Source: Brucella sp. 21LCYQ03 | GTDB lineage: Bacteria > Pseudomonadota > Alphaproteobacteria > Rhizobiales > Rhizobiaceae | Assembly (NCBI RefSeq): GCF_023554105.1 | Contig: NZ_JAMJWE010000009.1 | Location: 1-64,000 of the forward strand | Direction: 5' to 3' | Length of the DNA stretch: 64,000 bases | Shown here: positions 1 to 8,460 of the stretch, one piece after another | Layout of the letters: each line of letters begins with the position of its first letter | Numbering within the stretch: the first letter of the stretch is position 1 | Translations under genes and position numbers: made by a program | The notes under the pieces: model-generated | The model's input: only the letters and a program-made list of their open reading frames with translations | Told to the model about the DNA's origin: nothing | Databases searched by the model: none

Positions 1-132
1 AGACCCCACAAACACAAACTGTCAACGAACTTTCATAAAAAAACGAAAAGTTTCTTTCCACAGGCAATATGGTCCTTTTTAACCAAAACTCAACCACTAT
101 CGAGCCCTGATTCCAATTTTTACGACAGTGAA

Positions 133-1005
133 ATGACAAGAATGAATTATTTCTTCGGAATCGACGGCGGCGGCACGGGATGCCGCGCAATACTGGCTGA
201 CAAAAACGGCGCCATTCTTGGAAAAGGTGCATCCGGTCCCGCCAATATCGGTGCCGATATGAAGAACTCTGTTCTTCATATAAGAGAAGCCTCCGAACAA
301 GCCCGGCTCGAGGCGGGATTGCACTCTTCTATATACGTAACAAGCAGCGCCGTACTCGGACTGGCCGGAGCGAACTCCCTCGCCGACCCGACGGTTATCT
401 CTCAACAATTGTCATTCGCAACCAGCAGAATCGTGTCCGATACAATAACAGCTCTGCAGGGCGCACTCGGGGATGGCGACGGCGCTATTGCAATTCTCGG
501 CACCGGGTCAGCATTTGCCAAAAGAACAGGAGATACAGTCGAAGTTATAGGTGGACGTGGCTTTATGCTCAGCGACCATGCAGGCGGCGCACGTCTTGGC
601 CGCGACCTGTTAGAGCAAACACTGCTCGCTCATGACGGAATCGCTGATAAAACAGATCTGACGAAAGCGATAATGCGTAAGTTCAGCGATGAAGCGCGCA
701 AGATCACTCAGTTTTCGCGGACGGCAACTGCCGCAGATTACGCCGCCTTCGCACCGATGATCTTTCAATTTGCCGCGAAAGACGATTTGCTCGGCTCACA
801 ACTTCTCTCAGATGCATGCCTAATGATTGAGCGAAATCTATTTGCTTTGGGTGTAGAGAAATTGCGGCGGTTCAGCATCACAGGCGGGCTGGCGGAATCA
901 TATGCCTCGTTGGATTCCCTGCCCTATAAGGAATTTTACGTTCCCGCGCAGGGCGATAGTTTGCAGGGTGCACTGGCATTGGCCCTGCAAGGCAGCTCGG
1001 TTTGA
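133..1005 (+). CDS. BadF/BadG/BcrA/BcrD-type ATPase, probable N-acetylglucosamine kinase
   Basis: A 290-residue cytoplasmic protein of the ASKHA (actin-like ATPase) fold. The N-terminal phosphate-binding loop reads FGIDGGGTGCRAILAD at about residues 8-23, a second glycine-rich loop ILGTGSAFA lies near 120, and the GRGFMLSDHAGGARLG segment near 142 matches the conserved region of GlcNAc kinases. Family members phosphorylate amino sugars (GlcNAc, glucosamine) using ATP; which sugar is used here cannot be read from sequence. Length fits the family. An in-frame ATG three codons downstream is an alternative start. No sugar transporter or isomerase follows it; any operon partner would lie upstream of the window. 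Confidence 0.8.
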   Translation: MTRMNYFFGIDGGGTGCRAILADKNGAILGKGASGPANIGADMKNSVLHIREASEQARLEAGLHSSIYVTSSAVLGLAGANSLADPTVISQQLSFATSRIVSDTITALQGALGDGDGAIAILGTGSAFAKRTGDTVEVIGGRGFMLSDHAGGARLGRDLLEQTLLAHDGIADKTDLTKAIMRKFSDEARKITQFSRTATAADYAAFAPMIFQFAAKDDLLGSQLLSDACLMIERNLFALGVEKLRRFSITGGLAESYASLDSLPYKEFYVPAQGDSLQGALALALQGSSV

Positions 1006-1074
1006 AACAAAATACTCTTTGTTTCACCACATGCGACGCGAAGGTAACTTGTCCCGCCCCGCTTTCCTGCCTAA

Positions 1075-1088
1075 TTCTTTTAAAAGAA
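1075..1088. promoter_or_regulatory. Perfect palindrome upstream of the Rrf2 gene
   Basis: TTCTTTTAAAAGAA is a perfect 14-bp palindrome ending 46 bp before the Rrf2 start codon. Rrf2 proteins bind as dimers and many regulate themselves, so this is a plausible operator; it is also an AT-rich sequence that could overlap the promoter. Seen only once here, so the assignment is inference. Confidence 0.3.
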
Positions 1089-1134
1089 AAAAACAGGGTT
1101 TGGATCGTCCGCCGGATATGACAACAGGGATGCC

Positions 1135-1569
1135 ATGCTGACGAAAAAAGGCAAATACGGCCTGAAAGCCATGGTGCATCTCGCAGGTGTCTCCGATGGT
1201 CATCTGGTTTCAGCAAGCGAGATTGCTGAGCGTCATCATATTCCGCGCAAATTTCTCGATAATATATTCACCGAATTGCGCAATGCAGGCTTTGTCCTAA
1301 GTCGTAAAGGCAAAGGCGGCGGGTTTTGTCTGGCTCGCCCAGCAAATGAAATTCACATCGGCAATATCATCCGTGCATTGGACGGTGCGCTTGCGCCGAT
1401 CGCCTGTGCCAGCAAAACCGATTATCAGCCATGTGACGACTGCGACGAAACAGAATGCGAAGTTCGCCACATGATGCTGGATGTGCGTGAAGCAATCGCC
1501 AATGTGCTCGATCATCGTACACTTGCCGACAGCAGGGCCTCTGAACTTGCCATACTGTCGGCGGAGTAA
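1135..1569 (+). CDS. Rrf2 family transcriptional regulator
   Basis: A 144-residue winged-helix DNA-binding protein starting MLTKKGKYGLKAMVHLA, typical of Rrf2. The helix-turn-helix spans about 26-60 and the wing has RKGKGGGF. Cysteines at 91, 100, 103 and 108 sit where IscR, NsrR and RirA carry their iron-sulfur ligands, so a redox- or iron-sensing cluster is possible. The spacing (C-x8-C-x2-C-x4-C) is not exactly that of IscR (92/98/104) or RirA, so the specific role is unknown. The ribosome site AGGGA is about 6 bases upstream of the start. It ends 3 bp before the convergent COG0523 gene and has no obvious operon partner. Confidence 0.85.
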   Translation: MLTKKGKYGLKAMVHLAGVSDGHLVSASEIAERHHIPRKFLDNIFTELRNAGFVLSRKGKGGGFCLARPANEIHIGNIIRALDGALAPIACASKTDYQPCDDCDETECEVRHMMLDVREAIANVLDHRTLADSRASELAILSAE

Positions 1570-1572
1570 GTT

Positions 1573-2772
1573 TTAGGCCGCGACAGACCAGCTCGGAAAC
1601 GGATCGTAGAGGTGCTGCCAGCTTTCCGGCTTAAACACCTCTTCAGTCACCAGACAGCTATCGAGCTCAGCAATGATCGTCGCTTTATCCATCGGATCGA
1701 CGCCGATAAAGACAATCTCCTGTCGACGATCACCCCATTCAGCGTCGAGATAGTCCCGCATTGCACGATGCCATTCGGGTTCCTGAGGCCAATAGCTGCG
1801 CGGAACCGCCGACCACCAGCGCCCGCGCTTGTTTGTGCGCACCAATGCACCGGCCTGACTTAGTTCGCCGACATAATCAGGACGCGTTGCCAGCCAGAAA
1901 AAACCTTTTGCGCGAACAACACCCGGCCAGCTCTTATCGATGAAAGCCTGAAAACGTGCTGGATCAAACGGACGCCGCGCCCGATAGACGAATGAGCGAA
2001 CACCATATTCTTCCGTTTCCGGGACATGATCATTGAAGCCGTATAGCTCTTTATACCAAAGGGGATGCTCATGCGCGCGGTTGAAATCGAAGCGCTTTGT
2101 ATTCAGAATAGCATCCAACGGAACCTGTCCGAAATCGACTTCTTCGATCCGGACATCAGGATTAAGCGAACGGATCACCTTACGCGCAAGGTCGAGTTCT
2201 TCGGCGGAAGCCGTCGAAACCTTGTTGAGTATGACCACGTCAGCAAATTCGATCTGCTCAACCAGCAAATCGACCAGAGTGCGCTCATCCTCGTCACCAA
2301 GCGACTCGCCGCGATCCCGCAGAAAATCGCTGGAGGAATAGTCTTTCAGCAAGTTGGCGGCATCAACAACCGTCACCATCGTATCAAGACGCGCCAGATC
2401 AGACAGGCTTTCGCCCTTCTCATCGCGAAATTCAAATGTTGCGGCAACGGGTAAAGGCTCGGATATGCCGGTCGATTCGATCAGCAGGTAATCGAACCGA
2501 TCTTGTGCAGCAAGCTGCGCCACTTCTTTGAGCAGGTCATCGCGCAAAGTGCAGCAGATGCAGCCATTGGTCATTTCAACAAGCTGTTCTTCGGTGCGAG
2601 ACAGGTCGGCACCACCTTCGCGGACCAATGCTGCGTCAATATTGATTTCGCTCATATCATTGACGATCACCGCAACGCGGCGATTCTCACGATTATTGAG
2701 AACATGATTGAGAAGTGTGGTCTTACCGGCACCGAGAAAGCCGGATAGAACAGTGACGGGAAGCCTTTTCAT
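1573..2772 (-). CDS. COG0523/CobW-type G3E GTPase, probable zinc metallochaperone
   Basis: A 399-residue cytoplasmic GTPase. The Walker A loop [13 protein letters not shown] is at about 11-23, the family hallmark [11 protein letters not shown] (CxCC metal site) at about 70-80, followed by ESTGISEP (Walker B region), TVVDAANLL and the base-recognition NKVS. The C-terminal CobW_C domain fills the second half. COG0523 proteins insert metal into client enzymes; the subgroup next to zinc-uptake genes is Zur-controlled and acts in zinc starvation. Here znuA lies just upstream on the same strand and a Zur-box-like sequence is about 60 bp before the start, so zinc is the likely metal. This is inference from context. 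Confidence 0.88.
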   Translation of the reverse strand: MKRLPVTVLSGFLGAGKTTLLNHVLNNRENRRVAVIVNDMSEINIDAALVREGGADLSRTEEQLVEMTNGCICCTLRDDLLKEVAQLAAQDRFDYLLIESTGISEPLPVAATFEFRDEKGESLSDLARLDTMVTVVDAANLLKDYSSSDFLRDRGESLGDEDERTLVDLLVEQIEFADVVILNKVSTASAEELDLARKVIRSLNPDVRIEEVDFGQVPLDAILNTKRFDFNRAHEHPLWYKELYGFNDHVPETEEYGVRSFVYRARRPFDPARFQAFIDKSWPGVVRAKGFFWLATRPDYVGELSQAGALVRTNKRGRWWSAVPRSYWPQEPEWHRAMRDYLDAEWGDRRQEIVFIGVDPMDKATIIAELDSCLVTEEVFKPESWQHLYDPFPSWSVAA

Positions 2773-2832
2773 GACAAATCCTTCGCTGGCGTTTGTAAGA
2801 TCAGCTGCACTTGCAGCGTCGATGGCTAATTT

Positions 2833-2852
2833 AATGTTATATCATTACAATG
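2833..2852. promoter_or_regulatory. Candidate Zur box of the COG0523 gene
   Basis: The sequence AATGTTATATCATTACAATG shares ATGTTATnnnATTACA with the site between znuA and znuC at 4161-4180. Zur boxes of alphaproteobacteria are AT-rich interrupted palindromes of this kind that overlap the promoter. It lies about 60 bp upstream of the GTPase start on the minus strand. Confidence 0.6.
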
Positions 2853-2985
2853 ATTGGGCTGAAAAGAGGCGGCAAAAGCCACCCTTAAGCATGTTGTTAA
2901 ACAATCGAACCAAACCCGATGCGCCCCATGGAATGAACGCAAGATAAGTTCCTTATTGGTTTAATCAGCTTTCACTGATCAATTA

Positions 2986-3065
2986 TGCCGGACCATCATT
3001 TAAGACGGTCCGGCACAACAACTGGCCACTTCCGGGTGGGGTCCCGGAATGAAGGCGTGACCAGT
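2986..3065. other. Two adjacent hairpins downstream of znuA
   Basis: TGCCGGACC (2986-2994) pairs perfectly with GGTCCGGCA (3007-3015). Next to it, TTCCGGG (3030-3036) pairs with CCCGGAA (3043-3049), enclosed by ACTGG (3021-3025) and CCAGT (3061-3065). They follow the znuA stop codon directly on the minus strand. Neither is followed by a T-run, so they may protect the mRNA end, assist Rho-dependent termination, or be a REP-like element. Confidence 0.45.
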
Positions 3066-3066
3066 G

Positions 3067-4101
3067 CTATTTCGACAAACAATTTTTCAGTGATTCGGCC
3101 AGATTGCGAATAAGCTGCGGATAAAGATCCGGGCCGTCTTTCAATTCCGCACCAAGCGGATCGAGAACGCCCGTCTTTGCATCAGTTCCATCGATAACAG
3201 TATTGACCAGCTTTGGCTCGAACTGCGGTTCAGAGAAGACGCAGACCGCACCCAGCGACTTGATTTTCTCGTGAATGTCTTTGATGCGCGCCGCACCCGG
3301 TGCCTTTTCCGGGCTGACCGTGATTGATCCAGCAGCCTTAACGCCGAAACGATTCTCAAAATACTGGTATGCATCGTGGAAGACGATGAACGGCTTGTCT
3401 TTGACTGGCTGAAGTTCTGTTTCAATATCTTTATTCAGCGCATCCAGCTTGTCTGCATAATCAGCAGCATTCTTTTCATATTGCGCCGCATGTTCCGGAT
3501 CGCTCTCGCTCAAAACCTTGGCGATATTGCCAACCAGCACCTTGCCATTCTGCGGATCGAGCCAGAAATGCAGATCAAACTCGCCATGGTGATGATCATG
3601 GCCCTTTTCAGCGGCCTCATCGGCGTGATCATGCTTATGATCGTGCCCGTCATCATGTTTGTGATCATGACTGTCATGGGAATGCGCTTCAGCACCATGG
3701 TCATGGCCTTCATGTCCGTGATCGTGTGCCTCAAACGGTCCACCTTCACGGAATTTTAGCTTCGTCAAACCATCTGTTTCACCAAGCGCGACCACTTTTG
3801 CGCCTTCGCCCAGTGTGTCGATTGGCTTATCGAGAAATGTTTCCATCGAAGGACCGGCCCAGAAAATAACTTTTGCGCCCTCAATCGCCTTCGCATCAGA
3901 AGGCTTAAGATTATAAGAGTGTTCCGATCCCGCACCCTGAACAATCAATGTCGGCTCGCCCACACCCTGCATCACCGCAGAGACCAGCGAATGCAGCGGC
4001 TTTATCGACACAACGACGCCTTCGCGCTCGGCGGCAAAGGCCGCTCCGCTCAGAACAGTCATAAAGGCAGATGCTAAAAGCAGGGATTTTACGTGTTTCA
4101 T
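3067..4101 (-). CDS. znuA: ZnuA, zinc ABC transporter periplasmic binding protein
   Basis: A 344-residue cluster A-I (TroA-type) zinc-binding protein. A signal peptide is cleaved after about residue 23 (ASAFMTVLSGAAFA). Expected zinc ligands are the histidine in SIKPLHSLV, the one in DLHFWLDP, the one in VFHDAYQYF and an acidic residue near the C-terminus. Between the first and second ligand sits a long His/Asp-rich loop (about 120-172), the feature that separates ZnuA from manganese-binding relatives. It hands Zn(II) to ZnuB/ZnuC, which are divergently encoded across a 280-bp region with a candidate Zur box. Confidence 0.95.
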   Translation of the reverse strand: MKHVKSLLLASAFMTVLSGAAFAAEREGVVVSIKPLHSLVSAVMQGVGEPTLIVQGAGSEHSYNLKPSDAKAIEGAKVIFWAGPSMETFLDKPIDTLGEGAKVVALGETDGLTKLKFREGGPFEAHDHGHEGHDHGAEAHSHDSHDHKHDDGHDHKHDHADEAAEKGHDHHHGEFDLHFWLDPQNGKVLVGNIAKVLSESDPEHAAQYEKNAADYADKLDALNKDIETELQPVKDKPFIVFHDAYQYFENRFGVKAAGSITVSPEKAPGAARIKDIHEKIKSLGAVCVFSEPQFEPKLVNTVIDGTDAKTGVLDPLGAELKDGPDLYPQLIRNLAESLKNCLSK

Positions 4102-4160
4102 GATAGCTTTCTCAAAGTCTCTCTTGAACGTCCGTTGAAGCGCAACAACATATGTGAGTG

Positions 4161-4199
4161 ATATGTTATTTTATTACATAGTTTGCGTTATGCTATAAC
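4161..4199. promoter_or_regulatory. Candidate Zur operator region between znuA and znuCB-zur
   Basis: ATATGTTATTTTATTACATA (4161-4180) is an interrupted palindrome closely matching the sequence upstream of the COG0523 gene. Six bases on, GTTATGCTATAAC (4187-4199) is a second element with perfect GTTAT/ATAAC arms. Both lie in the shared divergent region, so one Zur dimer array could silence both directions when zinc is plentiful. The second element might instead belong to a promoter. Confidence 0.6.
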
Positions 4200-4381
4200 G
4201 TCTGCAATAAGGAGACACAACCTCTTTTTGGAGAATTGTTCACAGCACGAAAGCGTCAGACGCAAATGATCGCGAATCGGCATATCGTTCACGCATCTTG
4301 AGACAAGAATTTCGAGAGCAGCTTTTTATCGGCAGATAAACAGGCCCATACTCTCAAAAAGGTAGCGAAAGCTCATTTTAC

Positions 4382-5248
4382 ATGGCCCATAAGACCGCCC
4401 TCCCCGCAAATGCCACGCGGGAGCCACTGATAGAATTAAAAGGTGCCGGCGTTTTCCGTGATGGTCGCTGGCTGGTGCGCAATGTCGATCTGACGATCCA
4501 TCGCGGCGAAATTGTTACGCTCATTGGTCCCAATGGTGCGGGTAAAAGCACGACGGCCAAAATAGCACTTCGTATTCTAAAGCCCGATGAAGGCGAAGTC
4601 CGCCATCTCAAAGGTCTGCGCATCGGATATGTACCTCAGAAGATCAATATTGATCGGACGATGCCGCTGTCGGTCGAACGTCTTATGACGCTAACCGGAC
4701 CGCTTTCCAAAGCCGATATTCTCCACGCGCTTGATGCGGTCGGAATCACGCATCTTCTCAAGGCGGAAATTGCAAACCTCTCTGGCGGCGAGTTTCAGCG
4801 CGCACTGATGGCGCGCGCCCTCGCCCGAAAACCAGATATTATGGTGCTCGATGAGCCCGTACAGGGCGTCGATTTTTCTGGCGAAGCTGCCCTTTATGAG
4901 CTGATCGCAAAGTTGCGCGACGATACAGGCTGCGGCGTGTTGTTGATTTCGCATGATCTGCATCTGGTGATGGCTGCAACCGACCGTGTTATCTGCCTGA
5001 ATGGTCATGTCTGTTGCAGCGGAACACCCCGCGATGTGACGACAAGCCCTGAATATGTACGCCTGTTCGGAAGCCGTGCCGTTGGTCCACTGGCCGTTTA
5101 TGAGCATCATCATGATCACACGCATCTGCCGGATGGCCGTGTTTTGCATGCCGATGGCAGCGTGACAGATCATTGCCACTCTGATGACGGTCATCATCAT
5201 GATGGTGAGCACCATCACCACCATGAGGGAGATAAGCCCCATGCTTGA
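4382..5248 (+). CDS. znuC: ZnuC, zinc ABC transporter ATPase
   Basis: A 288-residue ABC ATPase. Walker A is LIGPNGAGKST at about 48-58, the ABC signature LSGGEFQRALMARAL is near 133, and Walker B IMVLDEPVQGVD follows. The last 45 residues are strongly His/Asp-rich (EHHHDHTHLP and a tail of HHDGEHHHHHEG), which is common in ZnuC and may buffer zinc. First gene of znuC-znuB-zur. Its stop overlaps the znuB start by 8 bp. Confidence 0.94.
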   Translation: MAHKTALPANATREPLIELKGAGVFRDGRWLVRNVDLTIHRGEIVTLIGPNGAGKSTTAKIALRILKPDEGEVRHLKGLRIGYVPQKINIDRTMPLSVERLMTLTGPLSKADILHALDAVGITHLLKAEIANLSGGEFQRALMARALARKPDIMVLDEPVQGVDFSGEAALYELIAKLRDDTGCGVLLISHDLHLVMAATDRVICLNGHVCCSGTPRDVTTSPEYVRLFGSRAVGPLAVYEHHHDHTHLPDGRVLHADGSVTDHCHSDDGHHHDGEHHHHHEGDKPHA

Positions 5249-6059
5249 CGATTTTTTCACTCGCGCCCTCATTGCCGGTATTGGCCTTGCACTGACCACA
5301 GGTCCGCTCGGCTGCTTCATAGTGTGGCGGCGTATGGCCTATTTCGGCGATACAATGGCGCATTCGGCCCTGCTGGGGGTTGCTTTAGCGCTGATCCTCG
5401 ACATCAACCTTATGATCGGCGTGTTTGCGGTCGCGGTCGCAATCTCAGCAATCCTGCTTCTGCTTCAAAAGCGGCATTCGCTTTCGGCAGATTCTCTCTT
5501 GGGCATTCTGTCCCACGCAACTCTGTCGCTTGGGCTGGTCATCGTCGCCTTTATGACATGGGTTCGTGTTGATCTGCTGTCGTTCTTGTTTGGCGATTTG
5601 CTGGCCGTTTCGCGAATAGATATTGCCTTCATTTATGGCGGCGGCATTCTGGTGCTCGCAGTGCTGGCTTGGCTTTGGCGGCCGCTACTTGCCGCGACAC
5701 TGAGCGAAGATATTGCACGTGCTGAGGGCCTTAACCCGGCCTTATCACGCATTATCTTTATGCTTTTGCTGGCAATCGTTATCGCTATTTCGATGAAGAT
5801 TGTCGGCATTCTGTTGATTACATCGCTGCTGATTATTCCTGCAGCCACCGCACGGCGCTTCGCATCGACCCCGGAGCAAATGGCCATTATGGCATCCGTC
5901 ATCGGCGCGCTTGGCGTCATCGGTGGGCTTTATGGTTCGGTTGAGTTTGATACGCCTTCCGGCCCATCAATTGTCGTTGCTGCACTTGCTATTTTCATTT
6001 TAAGCCTCTTACCACTACATAAGAGACAGGCTTCACCGAAACGGACCGCTGGACAATGA
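5241..6059 (+). CDS. znuB: ZnuB, zinc ABC transporter permease
   Basis: A 272-residue inner-membrane permease of the ABC-3 (ZnuB/TroC) family with about eight hydrophobic helices. I chose the ATG at 5241 (MLDDFFTRALIAGIGLALTT), which overlaps the end of znuC by 8 bp. The reading frame stays open 19 codons further upstream, but that stretch is only the shadow of the ZnuC His-rich tail. It forms the Zn(II) channel driven by ZnuC. The stop overlaps the zur start as ATGA, so translation is probably coupled. Confidence 0.94.
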   Translation: MLDDFFTRALIAGIGLALTTGPLGCFIVWRRMAYFGDTMAHSALLGVALALILDINLMIGVFAVAVAISAILLLLQKRHSLSADSLLGILSHATLSLGLVIVAFMTWVRVDLLSFLFGDLLAVSRIDIAFIYGGGILVLAVLAWLWRPLLAATLSEDIARAEGLNPALSRIIFMLLLAIVIAISMKIVGILLITSLLIIPAATARRFASTPEQMAIMASVIGALGVIGGLYGSVEFDTPSGPSIVVAALAIFILSLLPLHKRQASPKRTAGQ

Positions 6060-6487
6060 GCAATCATCACGATCACAACCATGCCCATACGCATGCATCG
6101 CACGACCTGACGCGCAATCAGTCGCTGGTTTTTGATGTGCTGTCCAAAGCGGATGGCCCGCTCAGCGCCTATACAATCCTTGATCAGCTACGCGATGATG
6201 GCTTTCGTGCGCCGTTGCAGGTCTATCGTGCACTGGAAAAGCTGCTCGATTACGGGATGATTCATCGTCTCGAAAGCCTCAACGCTTTCGTTGCCTGCGC
6301 GCATCCACAATGCCATGAGCATGGCCTGATTGCTTTTGCGATTTGCGAGCAATGTGGACAGGTAACCGAGTTCTCCGATTCCGCCATCGAGAACCTTGTG
6401 AGCGCCTGGAGCGTGCAAAGCGGCTTCAAATCACGCAAAACGACGCTGGAATTGCGTGGTTTGTGTGAGAAATGCGGCCATCACTAG
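6056..6487 (+). CDS. zur: Zur, Fur-family zinc uptake regulator
   Basis: A 143-residue Fur-family repressor. It starts with a His-rich tail (NHHDHNHAHTHASHD), followed by the winged helix (VYRALEKLLDYGMIHRLES) and a dimerisation domain with metal residues in CAHPQCHEHGLIAFAICEQCGQV and the terminal CEKCGHH. The cysteine pairs form the structural zinc site. It is the last gene of znuC-znuB-zur, so it is probably autoregulated by the divergent operator region. Zinc, not iron, is inferred from this operon. Confidence 0.93.
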   Translation: MSNHHDHNHAHTHASHDLTRNQSLVFDVLSKADGPLSAYTILDQLRDDGFRAPLQVYRALEKLLDYGMIHRLESLNAFVACAHPQCHEHGLIAFAICEQCGQVTEFSDSAIENLVSAWSVQSGFKSRKTTLELRGLCEKCGHH

Positions 6488-6522
6488 AATAGTATCCGAC
6501 AACGGCGTACCGAGAGTGAAAT

Positions 6523-6550
6523 AAAAATGGCGGCTTCAGCCGCCATTTTT
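6523..6550. terminator. Bidirectional Rho-independent terminator
   Basis: A 12-bp perfect stem (6523-6534 with 6539-6550; core ATGGCGGC/GCCGCCAT) with loop TTCA, flanked by A-run and T-run. It lies between the convergent zur and luxR-type genes and should end both transcripts. Confidence 0.9.
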
Positions 6551-6563
6551 ATAGACCAGAACT

Positions 6564-7349
6564 TTATAATCCAAACAGATGTTGAACCTCCGGCATCTCA
6601 ATGATGCCAAGAGAAAGTGCGGTGGCCACAGCGGACGTTCTGTTGGAACAGTTCAGCTTGATTTTGGCATTTTGCAAATATGTGACAACTGTCCAGCGGG
6701 CGATGCTGAGAATCTCGGCAATCTCACCATCGGTTTTTCCACTTGCTGCCCAGCGCAAACAATCGACCTCACGGGGAGTTAACAGCCCATTAACAGAATT
6801 AGCATCCTGACCACCGCACAGGGAACCGTGAATAATACCCGAAAAACTAAGAAGCCTCGGACGCATACGCTCAACAAAGCTCTGATGGTCTTCGTCAGTC
6901 ACATCAAAGCTGAATACGGTGCAACCCGCTATGCCTTTCTGACTGCGCGCAGAAACGCCAATGTAAAGATTACCAAGGCCGTGCTTTTCAGAATCCTGTA
7001 AAAGTTCCATGGCCGCGGGGCACTCTTTTGCGTCATCAGCCAGATTTCGAACAACACCACTTGCATCACTGCGAAAATATGGTGCGTCCTCCTGAAAAAT
7101 CGGATCGATCAGAAAGTAATTCTTCGCGGAATACCGCGTTGACCAGTTGGTTGGGACGGTAAGCACAACCGTTAAATCATCTGAAGATGTCTTGGTGCTT
7201 TCACCAACCCGCCCTTTAAAGCTGTGTATGACATGACGACACCCTACTTCATCGCGGATACGCTGCAGAAGTGAAAGTGTGTCAGATTGAAAAGAAAGCC
7301 CAAAGAAAGTCTTTTTGAAGTTAGGAAAATGGATCAAGTCTAAAGTCAT
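6564..7349 (-). CDS. LuxR-family quorum-sensing-type regulator, VjbR-like
   Basis: A 261-residue protein with an N-terminal autoinducer-binding domain (about 20-165; W, Y and D of the AHL pocket appear in [18 protein letters not shown]) and a C-terminal LuxR helix-turn-helix ([20 protein letters not shown] onward, about 188-252). The opening [16 protein letters not shown] and the HTH resemble Brucella VjbR as I remember it. VjbR controls virB type IV secretion, flagella and surface polysaccharides in Brucella. No luxI-type synthase gene lies in the window, so it is an orphan here. A 270-bp AT-rich region precedes it. Confidence 0.88.
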   Translation of the reverse strand: MTLDLIHFPNFKKTFFGLSFQSDTLSLLQRIRDEVGCRHVIHSFKGRVGESTKTSSDDLTVVLTVPTNWSTRYSAKNYFLIDPIFQEDAPYFRSDASGVVRNLADDAKECPAAMELLQDSEKHGLGNLYIGVSARSQKGIAGCTVFSFDVTDEDHQSFVERMRPRLLSFSGIIHGSLCGGQDANSVNGLLTPREVDCLRWAASGKTDGEIAEILSIARWTVVTYLQNAKIKLNCSNRTSAVATALSLGIIEMPEVQHLFGL

Positions 7350-7619
7350 TGGCTAATATCCCTAGCAATAAAGTGCTCAGAATTGCTACTCAAATCGGAA
7401 CACTTTCTTATGAGAATCGATGTTTTATTCACTTCAATTCGCCATAAGTCACATAAAAAATACGACCTAAATCAACTCGCAATATATTTACTGCAAATAA
7501 TTACCTGCACAAACATTGTGGAAAAATGTAGGTAACACGTCAAAAAATGGGAATTATTACAAGAAATGACCTGATTGTGATTGGGAGTTGACTGTTGTGT
7601 TTCATTTTTAAACACATCA

Positions 7620-8336
7620 TTATTTTTTGCCAAATGCTTTGAAGAAAAAATCGACAGCCGATTCGACATTCTTCCTGATCACTTCATCGGTTGGCGGCTC
7701 GGCCAAAGCACCAAACAAACGAGGCCGATATAGTCCCGCAAGAAAGAGATCTGTAAGCTGGTAAGCTTTTTCCAAAACGTCGAATTGCTCCAGTTCTCCA
7801 GCCCTTATCATCCGGTCCATATAATCAGCCATGACGATCAAGCTGCGTTTGGGTCCGCGCTCATAAAACCGCGCAGCAAGCTCCGGCTTGCGCTCACTCA
7901 CCCCAATAATAATCCGCTGCGCGCGTACCGCCGTCGATGACGTGATAATCGTAACCAGCGCTACGCCAAATTCGACGAGTTCCTGGCGCGAAGAGAAGCC
8001 ACGGTCAAGCGTATCCAACAATTTGCTGAAAAGCGTCTGCCGATAGTACTCACAGAGCTCTACAAAAAGGTCTTCTTTACTGTTGAAGTAAACATAAATC
8101 GTACCCTTCGATACCCCCGCTTCCCGCGTAATGTCATTCATGCTGGCGGCATCAAACCCCATACGCAGAAAAACGTTCTGGGCACCTTCGAGGATTTGTC
8201 TTCGCTTTACCGGGTCTTGACCCGCCGCAAGTCGCGTCCGCGCCCCATCCGTATCGGTCTCGTCAAGAAGCAAATCGACTTCATCGTCCTCAACAGCTGT
8301 GTAAGCAGCATCTTCCGGGCAGCGTTCACGATTCAT
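7620..8336 (-). CDS. TetR-family repressor of the emrAB-type exporter
   Basis: A 238-residue TetR-family regulator. About 40 acidic N-terminal residues precede the helix-turn-helix (ILEGAQNVFLRMGFDAASMN, then KGTIYVYFNSKEDLF, about 48-95). The C-terminal ligand and dimer domain resembles the AcrR/TetR_C group of efflux repressors. It is divergent from emrA, and a palindrome present in two identical copies lies in the 124-bp spacer, one copy beside each start. It most likely represses itself and the exporter until a pump substrate binds. Confidence 0.88.
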   Translation of the reverse strand: MNRERCPEDAAYTAVEDDEVDLLLDETDTDGARTRLAAGQDPVKRRQILEGAQNVFLRMGFDAASMNDITREAGVSKGTIYVYFNSKEDLFVELCEYYRQTLFSKLLDTLDRGFSSRQELVEFGVALVTIITSSTAVRAQRIIIGVSERKPELAARFYERGPKRSLIVMADYMDRMIRAGELEQFDVLEKAYQLTDLFLAGLYRPRLFGALAEPPTDEVIRKNVESAVDFFFKAFGKK

Positions 8337-8357
8337 TGTACAAACTCATTATCTTTT

Positions 8358-8375
8358 TCGAACCAAGCGGTTCGA
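8358..8375. promoter_or_regulatory. TetR operator copy 1
   Basis: TCGAACCAAGCGGTTCGA is an interrupted palindrome (TCGAACC/GGTTCGA, 4-bp spacer) 22 bp upstream of the tetR-type start. Its 16-bp core is identical to copy 2, 57 bp away. Confidence 0.75.
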
Positions 8376-8414
8376 TGAGACTTGATATGGGCAAGTTATT
8401 GCTCTAAGTCAACA

Positions 8415-8432
8415 TCGAACCAAGCGGTTCGT
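8415..8432. promoter_or_regulatory. TetR operator copy 2
   Basis: TCGAACCAAGCGGTTCGT, the same 16-bp core as copy 1, ends 29 bp before the emrA start. The 57-bp separation is about five and a half helical turns. A third GCGGTT half-like sequence follows at 8437-8442. Confidence 0.75.
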
Positions 8433-8460
8433 TGAAGCGGTTATACAGAAAGTTTGTCTC

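Noticed and set aside
1-132. A minus-strand frame (97-408) reaching into the start region
   Set aside because: It overlaps the sugar kinase gene antisense and has no family features; the first 132 bases are best read as an intergenic promoter region.
3510-3759. Open frames on both strands inside znuA, rich in methionine
   Set aside because: They are shadows of the His/Asp-rich codons of ZnuA; low-complexity translation and no ribosome site.
5161-5235. CAT/CAC-rich stretch at the end of znuC as a DNA repeat or CRISPR-like array
   Set aside because: It is coding sequence for a His-rich metal-binding tail; no spacer-repeat structure.
4691-5363. Minus-strand frames opposite znuC
   Set aside because: Antisense shadows of a well-supported gene; the composition mirrors the His-rich tail.
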